A stretch of DNA of 51,303 nt from Bacillota bacterium (GTDB taxonomy: Bacteria; Bacillota_G; Limnochordia; DTU010). How positions within the stretch are numbered: the stretch's first letter is position 1; each line of letters opens with the position of its first letter. The position numbers and the translations under genes were made by a program. This document shows positions 43,410 to 51,303 of this stretch, in pieces. The stretch covers positions 1-51,303 of the forward strand of contig JAAZLQ010000143.1 in NCBI GenBank assembly GCA_012799255.1. Direction: 5' to 3'. The notes beneath the pieces were generated by a model. It did not search any database, had not been told where the DNA came from, and worked only from the letters and a program-made list of their open reading frames with translations.

Positions 43410-45623
43410 ATGAACATGAAATTAAGAAAATTAGCATTAGTATTAGCTCTAGTTCTTATGGCTAGTACGCTAACACCTGTATTTGCAAGCCCATTCGCAG
43501 ATGTTCCTGCTGATCACTGGGCATACGATTCTATCGCAGAATTAGCTGCTGCAGGTTTAATCGAAGGATATCCCGATGGAACCTATGGTGGCTCCAGAAT
43601 GATGACTCGTTACGAAGCTGCTATGGTTTTTGCCAGAGCATTAAATCGTCTCGAGACCCAAATCGCTAACATCGATCTTCTACCAGAGCTTGACAGAGTT
43701 AAAGCTGAATTGATGGCTGAAATCGAAGCTGCTTTGGCTGCTGCTCCAGTAGAGACCACTGTTGTGGAGAGAGTTATCGTTGACAAGGATATGGACGAAG
43801 AAGCACTCGCCCGTCTCCGCGCTAACGAAATCGCTGCTGAAGCTCTAGGTAACGACATGGCTTCCCTCGAAGAGAGAATGCTGAGTCTTATCGATGGCAT
43901 CCGCTTTGATCTGAACAAACTTGAAGATCAAGTTGCTGGTGTTGAACAACCTTCCTTAGACGAAATCGAAGCTCTTATCGCTGCAAGAGTCCAAGAGGGT
44001 CTTGTAGAAGCGGCTGCTGGCGTTAAGGAAACCACAATTGTGGAAAGAGTTGTTGCAACTACTCCAGAGCTAAGCAAGGAAGACGTTGAGTTCATCGCTG
44101 AAGCTCTTATCCGTAGACAAGTTCAGAAGTATGATACTCTGATCCAAGAGAACAGAGACCTCATCACTGGTCTAGTTGAATGGGTTGACGAGCTTGATAC
44201 CGACGTGGCCGTATTGAAAGACGACGTAGCAGAACTTAAGACTTCTGTTGCAGCTCTTGAAAAGGCTCCTAAGCTAGCTGGTTCGCTTACCCTGAAGGGT
44301 GAGTATAAATATCCAAATGCTGGCGATCCTGAGAAGGATTATGTATTTACCCAAAAAGGCAACCTCGACCTTAACATTAAAGCTTCTGACGCTACAAACA
44401 TTAGAGCGTTTTTGGGTTATGAGATCCCAGCCGGCGAACTTAAACCGGAAAAGCTGACCGCTTTTGGTGCTGAAGTTACTTCCACCACTCCACTCAGCCG
44501 TTTGCTTGTTGGTAAGTTGGATCATACAAAGCCAAGATATGACTTTGATAAGCATAGCTTTAGTAAGTATGTTCTGAAACCAGCGGCCTATGACTTCGGT
44601 GGTCTGGCCAGAGTTGATATCATGGACGATCTAAAGCTTGACCTCTTTGTTGGTCAAAAAGAGATTGGTAGCAAATTGGCTAAAGGTGCCATTGCTCTAA
44701 GTTACGAGTTCATTCCTGAGCTTGGAATTAGACTAACTGGTGCCCTCGACAAACCAGTTGAAAAAATGTTTAAAAACTATGCCGCTGGTATCGGTCTCTT
44801 CGGTACAGTAGCAGGTGTTGAGTACACTGGCGACTTCGCTATGGACTTTGCTGCCAAAGATAAGAACTTCTTGGCTGCAGCAACTGCTAAGACCGAGTTT
44901 GGTCCTGTTACCGTTGATGGATCCTTTGTCTTCCAAGAAGACAATTACAAGATTAACCGTCAAGGTGTTGTGACAGATAAGCTAAACAAGTTCATCGTTG
45001 AAGGTGGCTTGGCTGCTGAAGAACTTGAATTCGTAGGTGCAGAGTTTGACCTCAGTGGTCGTGCTTACTATGAAGGTGGAGCAACAAATGAGGCGTATGA
45101 TTCTGTTCTAGCATTCAAAGCTAACGCTGCTGCAACCTTTGATCTGTTCCTGCCTGTGACCTTGTCTGGTCAATATGTGGCAAACAGAACTGGCGATTCC
45201 AATACTGCCTTTAAGCAACACGCTTTAGCAGAATTGAAAGTAGCTGAAGAGGCTGAACTTGGTCTCCGCTATGGCGCTCTTGCCGCATATGAGAAAAATG
45301 TACTTTCCAGCGAGTCTTCTTCAGTTGCTACCAACTGGAAGAACGCAACTCACATTAGAACTCGCGACGAAGTTAGACTTGGCGCTAATGTAGGTTACGG
45401 TGTTGACTGGTCTGGTGCTAAGGTTGACCTTGACTATGAAGCAACCTTTACATTGCCAACTCAACCCGCAAACCAAGACAAAACTCTCACCCACGAAGTT
45501 GACGTAGTTTACGCCTTTACCAAAGACGTGAAACTTACACTTGGTGGAACTGTAGAGCAAACCTTGAGCAGCCCAGTTGTTAATGACTTCGGCTACAGCG
45601 CTGGTTTGAGCGTAAACTTCTAA
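43410..45623 (+). CDS. ompM: SLH-domain outer-membrane porin, OmpM type
   Basis: This is a 737-residue major outer-membrane protein. Signal peptide about 1-26; SLH domain 28-85 (FADVPADHWAYDSIAELAAAGLIEGYPDGTYGG and MTRYEAAMVFARAL). A coiled-coil stalk covers about 85-290, and a C-terminal barrel about 295-737 ends in Phe (GLSVNF). In OmpM the SLH domain binds modified peptidoglycan or its polymer and tethers the outer membrane while the barrel forms a pore. The segment ETT(V/I)VERV occurs twice in the stalk (115-122, 207-214). Codon choice is narrow (GCT, GAA, CTT), as in a highly expressed gene. It has its own promoter, long leader and terminator. Confidence 0.93.
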   Translation: MNMKLRKLALVLALVLMASTLTPVFASPFADVPADHWAYDSIAELAAAGLIEGYPDGTYGGSRMMTRYEAAMVFARALNRLETQIANIDLLPELDRVKAELMAEIEAALAAAPVETTVVERVIVDKDMDEEALARLRANEIAAEALGNDMASLEERMLSLIDGIRFDLNKLEDQVAGVEQPSLDEIEALIAARVQEGLVEAAAGVKETTIVERVVATTPELSKEDVEFIAEALIRRQVQKYDTLIQENRDLITGLVEWVDELDTDVAVLKDDVAELKTSVAALEKAPKLAGSLTLKGEYKYPNAGDPEKDYVFTQKGNLDLNIKASDATNIRAFLGYEIPAGELKPEKLTAFGAEVTSTTPLSRLLVGKLDHTKPRYDFDKHSFSKYVLKPAAYDFGGLARVDIMDDLKLDLFVGQKEIGSKLAKGAIALSYEFIPELGIRLTGALDKPVEKMFKNYAAGIGLFGTVAGVEYTGDFAMDFAAKDKNFLAAATAKTEFGPVTVDGSFVFQEDNYKINRQGVVTDKLNKFIVEGGLAAEELEFVGAEFDLSGRAYYEGGATNEAYDSVLAFKANAAATFDLFLPVTLSGQYVANRTGDSNTAFKQHALAELKVAEEAELGLRYGALAAYEKNVLSSESSSVATNWKNATHIRTRDEVRLGANVGYGVDWSGAKVDLDYEATFTLPTQPANQDKTLTHEVDVVYAFTKDVKLTLGGTVEQTLSSPVVNDFGYSAGLSVNF

Positions 45624-45640
45624 GCAACACACAAACACTT

Positions 45641-45669
45641 AAGGTCCTCCTTCTGGAGGACCTTTTTTT
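45641..45669 (+). terminator. Terminator of ompM
   Basis: A 10-bp perfect stem AAGGTCCTCC (45641-45650) / GGAGGACCTT (45655-45664) with a TTCT loop runs into seven T. This is among the strongest terminators in the window. Confidence 0.95.
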
Positions 45670-45723
45670 ACCCTCACAAGGAAATACGGAAACCCGAAAT
45701 ATCTGATCCAAGGTGGTGGTGGA

Positions 45724-46119
45724 GTGATAGTTTTAGGTATAGATCCGGGCAGAGAAAAATGCGGAATAGCAGTTGTGCAAGGTGATGAGATTCTCATTAG
45801 GCAAGTAGTCCCCAGGGGAGAGTACTTAAGAGTGGTTAGGCAGTGGGTGAGTGAATATAATGTGGAGCAGATAGTGTTAGGTGATGGCACAGGTTCTAAA
45901 GAGTTCTTTCAAGAGATCCAGAACTCTTTGCCAAACTGTGGGGTAACCATGGTTGATGAACGTCTTTCAACCGAAGAAGCAAGGCAGAGGTATTGGCGTG
46001 ACAACCTTCCGAGAGGGTGGCGAAGGATACTTCCCACTAGTATGCAAGTTCCACCTGAACCGTACGATGATTATGTTGCAGTCATACTAGCTGAACGTTT
46101 TCTAGCATCAACACCATGA
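45724..46119 (+). CDS. RuvX/YqgF-like RNase H-fold protein
   Basis: This is a 131-residue protein. VLGIDPGREKCGIAVV at the start, VDERLSTEEARQRYW in the middle and PYDDYVAVILAERFL at the end match the RuvX/YqgF layout (DFG, DERL and D-AA motifs) with RuvC-like GIDPG. The acidic residues expected for the active site are kept. YqgF processes pre-16S rRNA in E. coli; a normal yqgF is probably elsewhere, so this may be a paralogue with a resolvase or nuclease role. Start GTG behind GGTGGTGG. Its place between two outer-membrane genes is not explained. Confidence 0.75.
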   Translation: MIVLGIDPGREKCGIAVVQGDEILIRQVVPRGEYLRVVRQWVSEYNVEQIVLGDGTGSKEFFQEIQNSLPNCGVTMVDERLSTEEARQRYWRDNLPRGWRRILPTSMQVPPEPYDDYVAVILAERFLASTP

Positions 46120-46218
46120 TCAATGTCATCTATTGGCAAATAGAAAAAGGGGAGGTTTTCTACAGGGCTTGGAGAAATAAGGAATGAGGTATAGAAGAAA
46201 CTGAAAGGGGGAGAGCTC

Positions 46219-47484
46219 ATGCGTAAGCTTTTGATTAGTGGACTAATTGTGCTGATTTTTTTCAGTCTGAGTACAATTGCTTTGGCAGGCTCTCCCTTTG
46301 TAGATGACCATGGTACCATCGATTGGGCCTATGCAGCCATTGAGGAACTGGCACAAAGGCGGAATATACCGGGAATTGCCATTCCCAAAGAACCCAATCG
46401 GAATCAAGGTGCTCTTATGGTAGCAAGACTGCTGCAGCACTTAAGTGGGGAAGACCATGTTCAATCACGTCGGTTTGGAGTAAGTCAGAGTGTGTACCTC
46501 GATAATATGATCTTTGGCTATAATCAACGGGTGTCGCCAGAGAAAGCCTTTACATCAATAGAAGTTGAGACTCTTTATAGGTTAGTATTAGAGTTTCGTG
46601 AAGAGTTAGAAGTCCTAGGCTATGACATCCAAGACTTCAACTTGCTATTAGCCGAAAGCAACGTATCACAGGGGCGTTTACTGACCACTCGCTCCTTGCT
46701 CTATTCGGAGCAGGCCCTTTCTGCTGCACGCAAAGCAGAGGATGAAAGGCAAATCGTTGTCCAAGAGGCTCCTGAACCAGTTGCTGAATCCCTCAGTCAG
46801 CTTTTACCTAATCCTTTGGAACCGCGTAATCTCTGGACAGGACAGTTTTCTTCGGTAACGCGCGTATTACCGCCCTCCTCAAGTTTTATTGCCCAAGAAG
46901 ATCGAGTTCAACCGATGCCATCAATTCAGATCGGAGGCCTGGAAGTGAGCAGTTCGGTGCGTTCGCATACCGACAGCTATCTCGGTACCGAGAGTGGCCA
47001 GGCAGAGGTTGGTCCCGGTTACGGATTATCGGTTAGAATGGGCGATGTGGCCTTGCAAACAGCTTTAGATTTAGACATTGATACACAGCTAGTCAAGGCC
47101 GCCAGTGCTTCAGTTGATCTTAGTTGGGATTGGGCAGACCTCTTCACCTTTAGTGCAGGCTATAGATTACGGGAAAAGCTGCAGAATGGCGATGAAGAAG
47201 ACGATGATGCTCCGTTTAGTACTTCCTTAGGAGTAACAGTACCCATCTCTGGGGGCCAGGTGCATTTAGGAATGACCCAGGAGTGGAATTTACCGGAGCG
47301 GGGAGGACTTTCCATCAGTGACGGTGAATTATCTAGAAGTGCCAAGAGCACGGCAGAACTTGGATTAAGTTACGGATTTAACAACGACAGTTCGCTACGT
47401 TTTAACTACAGGCTTATTGACTTCAGCAACGTTCAGGAGGATTATGGTGCTGAAGCAGAGGCCGCCTTTTCAATTAAGTTCTAA
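46219..47484 (+). CDS. outer-membrane beta-barrel protein with a degenerate SLH-like N-terminus
   Basis: This is a 421-residue protein with signal peptide about 1-23. Residues 25-85 (SPFVDDHGTIDWAYAAIEELAQRR...NQGALMVARLLQHL) keep the spacing of an SLH domain but have lost its GYPDGTF core. A helical linker runs about 95-190 and a barrel-like C-terminal half about 230-421 ends in Phe (AAFSIKF). It resembles a reduced relative of OmpM, or an outer-membrane partner of the exporter that follows. ATG behind AAAGGGGGAGAG. It is followed closely by the next two envelope genes. Confidence 0.65.
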   Translation: MRKLLISGLIVLIFFSLSTIALAGSPFVDDHGTIDWAYAAIEELAQRRNIPGIAIPKEPNRNQGALMVARLLQHLSGEDHVQSRRFGVSQSVYLDNMIFGYNQRVSPEKAFTSIEVETLYRLVLEFREELEVLGYDIQDFNLLLAESNVSQGRLLTTRSLLYSEQALSAARKAEDERQIVVQEAPEPVAESLSQLLPNPLEPRNLWTGQFSSVTRVLPPSSSFIAQEDRVQPMPSIQIGGLEVSSSVRSHTDSYLGTESGQAEVGPGYGLSVRMGDVALQTALDLDIDTQLVKAASASVDLSWDWADLFTFSAGYRLREKLQNGDEEDDDAPFSTSLGVTVPISGGQVHLGMTQEWNLPERGGLSISDGELSRSAKSTAELGLSYGFNNDSSLRFNYRLIDFSNVQEDYGAEAEAAFSIKF

Positions 47485-47500
47485 GTCTGGAGGGATGATT

Positions 47501-48439
47501 TTGAAAAAGAGTATTGCCTTTGTCCTATTGTTGCTTCTAGTATCGGCTCTAATCCCCCCTGTTTGGTCTCCTAAGGCTTACGCCAATGTGACCCCCCTAA
47601 GGTCTTTAGAGATTGTGGAAGAAATGCTCTACGGAGAACCGCAAGTCGGCTCTTTATTAGAGCGTATTGAAAAAGTAGAAGTAGACATCTATGGTCAAGT
47701 GCAAGAAGGAGCAGTCTTGATGCGGATTGACCGTGTTCAAACGTTCCTGCAGGATTCAGAAGGTGATGGCGGTCTGCAACTTCTTCTCAATTTGGCAGAG
47801 TGGGGCTTTTCTGCTACCTTGTCTGGTGAGAAACCCATGATTGAACGTCTGAACAATTTAGAGCTAGTGCTCTATGGTGTTGAGCAAGCGGGTAATATTT
47901 CTCGGAGAGCCGAGAAGTTGATGATGGACGTGTGGGGAACCACCAAGCTCGATGTGAAACAGATAACCTTACCTGCTGAAACATTAGTTAAAGTCGCTTT
48001 AGAAACTACCATTAGTTCCAGCACAGCTCAAGTGGGAGATAAGGTAGTTTATCGAGTTACTGAAGATGTTATGGTGGACGGTAGGGTAGTTGTTCCGGCA
48101 GGAACTAGGAGTATAGCTACCGTTACCGAAGTGACAGCAGCTGGTCGCTTAGGTAAAGACGGACGTGTTTTAGTGGATTTTGGTCGGGTTTCCTCGTTGG
48201 ATGGAACTAAGATTCCCTTGGAGGTAGACGAGAGGGCAACTGAAAAGAACCGTTCTTTGGAACTAGCTGCAGGTGCCAGTATGGCTGGAATTATATTGCT
48301 CGGACCAGTCGGTCTCGTAGGTGGCTATTTTGTTAAAGGCAGAGATGTGCAAATCGAGGCTAACACACAGTTTTATGTAGAAACTGCAAGGGCGATTCCG
48401 GTTTTAGGTTTTTACTTTAGGCCCGCGCCTGCTTTGTAG
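47501..48439 (+). CDS. exported protein with YGxxQxG repeats, function unknown
   Basis: This is a 312-residue protein started at TTG 47501, seven bases after GGAGGG; the open frame runs upstream into the previous gene without a better start. Signal peptide about 1-29. A motif of about 17 residues, (L/I)YGxxQxGxxxxR(I/A)(E/D)(K/R)(V/L), occurs at 43-59, 64-79 and 124-140. Residues 155-245 form a beta-rich domain (VPAGTRSIATVTEV, GKDGRVLVDFGRVSS). A hydrophobic segment at 255-277 follows, with a short C-terminal part. It lies between a barrel protein and a Wza-like exporter. Such repeats occur near SLH proteins in some Firmicutes as I recall; no function is known to me. Confidence 0.6.
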   Translation: MKKSIAFVLLLLLVSALIPPVWSPKAYANVTPLRSLEIVEEMLYGEPQVGSLLERIEKVEVDIYGQVQEGAVLMRIDRVQTFLQDSEGDGGLQLLLNLAEWGFSATLSGEKPMIERLNNLELVLYGVEQAGNISRRAEKLMMDVWGTTKLDVKQITLPAETLVKVALETTISSSTAQVGDKVVYRVTEDVMVDGRVVVPAGTRSIATVTEVTAAGRLGKDGRVLVDFGRVSSLDGTKIPLEVDERATEKNRSLELAAGASMAGIILLGPVGLVGGYFVKGRDVQIEANTQFYVETARAIPVLGFYFRPAPAL

Positions 48440-48463
48440 GATTCAGAACAAATTAGGGATAGA

Positions 48464-48497
48464 GAACCGCGGCCCGTAAGGTTCCACGGTTCTTCTT
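48464..48497 (+). terminator. Possible weak terminator before the polysaccharide export genes
   Basis: GAACCG(C)GG (48464-48472) pairs with CC(A)CGGTTC (48484-48492), then TTCTTATG. The T-tract is short, so termination may be partial or conditional. Confidence 0.4.
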
Positions 48498-48550
48498 ATG
48501 TATAGAACAATCAATTGCTATCAATTATCGATCTGAGGTGTCGTGGTAAG

Positions 48551-51238
48551 ATGAAGAAGCTGAGGACAGGCCTAGTGGTTACCATACTTTTACTGGTACT
48601 TATGGTTGGTTATAACCCAGTGAAAGCTAATGAATATTTGCTTGGCGTAGGAGACGTATTACGTATGTCCGTATGGGGCCATTCTGACTTAACAACTGAA
48701 GTAGCAGTACGTCCCGATGGATACATAACTTTTCCCCTCGTGGGGGATCTTTGGGCTGTGGATAAAACACCCCGTCAACTTAGTTCCGAGCTACAGGAGC
48801 TGTTATCAGAGTTTGTGGTTAATCCACAAGTCACTGTCATCGTCAGCCAATTTCGAACACTTCAAGTACAAGTCTTGGGAGAAGTCAGAAGTTCTGGCTA
48901 TTATCAACTCAAAGCGGGTTCTCGCTTAATGGACGTTTTGGCCTTAGTTGGTGGTCCAAGTAACACCGCTGATCTTAGTCGCGTCACGGTAACTCGCTAT
49001 GTGTTGAATGCAGAAGGTTCCCAACAGACAGAGGTTATGTCGGTGGATGTTACTCGATTTATCGACGGTGGGGATCTGCAGGGGAACCCTTTAATCCAAA
49101 GCGGAGATATGGTTTTTGTGCCGACTTCAGGGCGAGCTACCATTTTTGGTGAAGTACGTAATCCAACCAGCTACAATTTGGGTAATGGGTTAGACATACT
49201 AGACCTGCTTGCGCTTGCAGGTGGTGCTTTGGACTCTGCGGATCTGGAGCAAGTGGTTTTGACTCGCCAGACTGAAGGGGAACCACAAGAACAGATCATC
49301 AATGTTCAGGAGTTCTTATCGGGCCGCATCAAGCCAATCAAAATCGAGCCAAATGACGTTGTGTTTGTTCCCAAGAAGCAGCAAATTATGGTGTTAGGAG
49401 CTGTGCGTAGTCCTGGACTTTACACGTTACAAAGCGATACCTACCTAATTGATCTACTGGTCAGAGCGGGTGGAATTTTACCTGGGGCAGATGCTTCAGC
49501 AGTATCTATCACTCGCCGCAGTAACGGCGAACAGGAGGTTCATGTTGTAGATGTGGAGCCAGGTTTGAGCGGTCGAGGTGGTGGGGAGAATCCTCGTCTT
49601 CTGGCAGATGACCTTATCTTCGTACCAGAAGGTTACCAGAATGCTTTAGTGCTAGGGCAGGTAAGATCCCCCGGTTCTTACGTTGTCAAAGAGCACACAA
49701 GAATTCTAGACCTATTGGCTCAAGCTGGTGGTACAGTGGATCGCGCCGGAGACGAGTTGACAATTACACGTGATGGCGATGTGATGCATATAGACTTAGG
49801 CGCACTAGAACGCCTAGGTCTACAAAACGAGAAAGTCCTTCCAGGTGATGTCCTTTATGTACCCGAAGGTAGTAGACAGGTCTTGATCCTTGGTGAGGTG
49901 CGTAGCCCCGGTTATTATCAGTTCCGCCGTGGTGATCGCATTCTAGACGCCATTGGCTTAGCTGGAGGGCTTACCGCCAACGCCTTAGAGGAGCAAGTGT
50001 CACTTACCAGGCAGAATCCTGAGGGTAACGAAATAACTGTCGTTGATTTCACTGAACTTATGAACAATCGGTATTTATCTGAAAATATCCCCTTGCAAGG
50101 TGGCGATGTAATTATCGTTCCCAGAGCAGAGCGGGGAGTAATTGTCCTAGGTGAAGTTGTACGTCCTGGGTATTACCAGTTTAAAGCTGGCGACGGTCTT
50201 TTGGACGCAATTATGTTAGCTGGTGGGTTCGCGGACACCGCCGACGAAGAAGCGGTTTCGTTAACCCGTCAGTATCCTGAGGGACCCGAGATCGAAATCA
50301 TTGACTTTAGCTTGTTGATTGATGATCGTTATTTAGCCGAGGACAGGCCCCTTAAGGGTGGCGATGTAATTATTGTGCCACGGAGCGATAGAAGTGTACT
50401 TGTCCTAGGTGAAGTGCGTAACCCGGGCTATTATGTTTTCGGTAAGGGCCAGACTCTTCTGGATATTATTGGTCGAGCGGGAGGATTTACTGCAAATGCT
50501 GATCCTCACAAGGTTGATGTTACGATGGAGACCGCTGAAGGAGTAGTAACAGAAACTTTGAACCTGGACTTAGTAACTGGTTTAACTGACAACCGGCCGT
50601 TACGTGGTGGGGAAGTAATCTCAGTGCCTCGTGCTAACAACATGGTCCTCGTGTTTGGTGACGTAGTGAGGGCGGGAGCCTATGCGCTACAACCCGGTGG
50701 ACGCCTCCTGGATGTCCTGGCTCTTGCTGGAGGATTGCAGGGCAATCGCGGTTCCGAAACTGTAGTAGTCACGAGGCAGCATGGGGATGAGGAACAGATC
50801 TGGCAAGTGAACCATTCTGAACTCATGGCAGCGCAAAGTGAACACAACCTACCTCTCCAAGGTGGGGATGTAATCTATGTACCAACCTCTAGAAGGCAGG
50901 TGTTGGTACTAGGAATGGTTCAAAGACCAGGGGTTTATGATCTCCAAGCAGGTGCGCGAGTGTTAGATGCAATTACAATGGCCGGAGGACCGCAAGAGCG
51001 GGCTGCTTTGGAGAATGTTGGTATCTATCGTGACGGTTCGCTCGTCGACTCCGAACTCGTGGCCATGGGACAAGACAAAGTACTGTTTACAGGGGACGCT
51101 TCCGAAAACCCATTGCTGCAAGGTGGAGATATAATTTACGTACCTGAAACAAAGAAACCTGATTGGACCAAGATCTTTGGATTCTTTGGTACAATAAGCT
51201 CGTTTAAGAATGCTATAACTAACATCTTCGATTGGTAG
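48551..51238 (+). CDS. polysaccharide export protein with nine SLBB domains (Wza-like)
   Basis: This is an 895-residue protein with signal peptide about 1-27. A Poly_export domain (about 28-100: LGVGDVLRMSVWGHSDLTTEVAVRPDGYITFPLVGDL) is followed by nine SLBB repeats of about 80-90 residues. Each begins (V/I)LGEVRxPGYY-like and ends GGDVIxVP. Wza has two or three SLBB domains, so this is an extended periplasmic tube or stalk. No lipobox cysteine and no C-terminal amphipathic barrel helix is evident; the last 20 residues are mildly hydrophobic. The ATG at 48551 is chosen because it opens the signal peptide. It precedes a Wzz-like gene, so it begins a surface polysaccharide locus. Confidence 0.88.
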   Translation: MKKLRTGLVVTILLLVLMVGYNPVKANEYLLGVGDVLRMSVWGHSDLTTEVAVRPDGYITFPLVGDLWAVDKTPRQLSSELQELLSEFVVNPQVTVIVSQFRTLQVQVLGEVRSSGYYQLKAGSRLMDVLALVGGPSNTADLSRVTVTRYVLNAEGSQQTEVMSVDVTRFIDGGDLQGNPLIQSGDMVFVPTSGRATIFGEVRNPTSYNLGNGLDILDLLALAGGALDSADLEQVVLTRQTEGEPQEQIINVQEFLSGRIKPIKIEPNDVVFVPKKQQIMVLGAVRSPGLYTLQSDTYLIDLLVRAGGILPGADASAVSITRRSNGEQEVHVVDVEPGLSGRGGGENPRLLADDLIFVPEGYQNALVLGQVRSPGSYVVKEHTRILDLLAQAGGTVDRAGDELTITRDGDVMHIDLGALERLGLQNEKVLPGDVLYVPEGSRQVLILGEVRSPGYYQFRRGDRILDAIGLAGGLTANALEEQVSLTRQNPEGNEITVVDFTELMNNRYLSENIPLQGGDVIIVPRAERGVIVLGEVVRPGYYQFKAGDGLLDAIMLAGGFADTADEEAVSLTRQYPEGPEIEIIDFSLLIDDRYLAEDRPLKGGDVIIVPRSDRSVLVLGEVRNPGYYVFGKGQTLLDIIGRAGGFTANADPHKVDVTMETAEGVVTETLNLDLVTGLTDNRPLRGGEVISVPRANNMVLVFGDVVRAGAYALQPGGRLLDVLALAGGLQGNRGSETVVVTRQHGDEEQIWQVNHSELMAAQSEHNLPLQGGDVIYVPTSRRQVLVLGMVQRPGVYDLQAGARVLDAITMAGGPQERAALENVGIYRDGSLVDSELVAMGQDKVLFTGDASENPLLQGGDIIYVPETKKPDWTKIFGFFGTISSFKNAITNIFDW

Positions 51239-51250
51239 GTGGTGATGACA

Positions 51251-51303
51251 GTGGAAATGGAAGAAATGGATCTACGAGAGTATTGGGAAATAATCGTAAA
51301 AAA
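51251..51303 (+). CDS. N-terminal start of a Wzz/chain-length determinant-like protein (partial)
   Basis: The first 17 codons encode an acidic segment, MDLREYWEII, typical of the cytoplasmic start of Wzz/CapA/YveK proteins that precede TM1. A GTG at 51251 follows AGGTGGTGATG; an in-frame ATG at 51245 is also possible. The frame leaves the right edge. Function is inferred from this motif and the preceding Wza-like gene. Confidence 0.65.
   Translation, partial: MEMEEMDLREYWEIIVK

Noticed and set aside
49000..51200. Possible DNA repeat array or CRISPR in the last gene
   Set aside because: The repeats are degenerate, about 250-270 bp apart and in frame; they are protein-level SLBB repeats.

Overview
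The window reads as a chromosomal segment of a spore-forming, flagellated Firmicute that has an outer membrane, most likely a Limnochordia-like or Halanaerobiales-like lineage. The Firmicutes side is shown by CodY, SpoIIID and a SpoIIQ-like protein, Mbl, a YwlE-type arginine phosphatase, and the order tdk-(yqhQ)-prfA-prmC-ywlC-ywlE-upp-atp followed by spoIIQ-spoIIID-mbl-flhO/flhP, which is close to Bacillus and Clostridia. The diderm side is shown by flagellar L- and P-ring genes (flgH, flgI, flgA), BamA, Skp-like chaperones, LptA/B/C/D and LptF/G homologues, an LpxB homologue, an SLH-domain porin of the OmpM type and a Wza-like exporter. Taxonomy is inferred from gene content only.

Layout. 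1-3.4 kb: the tail of an unknown gene, tRNA-Leu(CAG), a broken O6-alkylguanine transferase, bacterioferritin, codY with a consensus promoter, and dinB. 3.5-13.9 kb: a long housekeeping run (hflX, tdk, an RCK_C membrane protein, yqhQ, prfA, prmC, ywlC, ywlE, upp, comEB, wecA/tagO, wecB). 13.9-18.2 kb: atpA-G-D-C, the F1 part of ATP synthase without delta or the Fo genes, closed by a strong terminator. 18.3-20.4 kb: spoIIQ-like, spoIIID and mbl. 20.4-24.9 kb: a sigma-D-type promoter and flgF/flhO, flgG/flhP, flgA, flgH, flgI and flgJ, closed by a terminator.

25.0-43.0 kb is an envelope region: a phosphodiester glycosidase-like protein, an S55 (SpoIVB-like) peptidase, BamA, two Skp/OmpH-like proteins, a small beta-barrel protein, LptF/G, LptD, LptC, LptA, an unusual four-TM permease-like protein with a dedicated ATPase, FabZ, a divergent LpxB, LptB and a DUF3084 protein. 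Together these supply outer-membrane protein insertion and a trans-envelope lipid bridge. 43.0-51.3 kb: a roughly 300-nt structured leader and the abundant SLH porin OmpM, a RuvX-like protein, a second barrel protein with a degenerate SLH domain, an unknown repeat protein, a nine-SLBB Wza-like exporter, and the start of a Wzz-like gene that opens a polysaccharide locus.

The best candidates for something undescribed are the permease/ATPase pair at 36.6-39.4 kb inside the Lpt/Lpx region, the divergent LpxB without lpxA/C/D, the F1-only atp cluster, two structured leaders (before flgG and before ompM), the apparent AUA start of flgF, and the YGxxQxG repeat protein next to the exporter.
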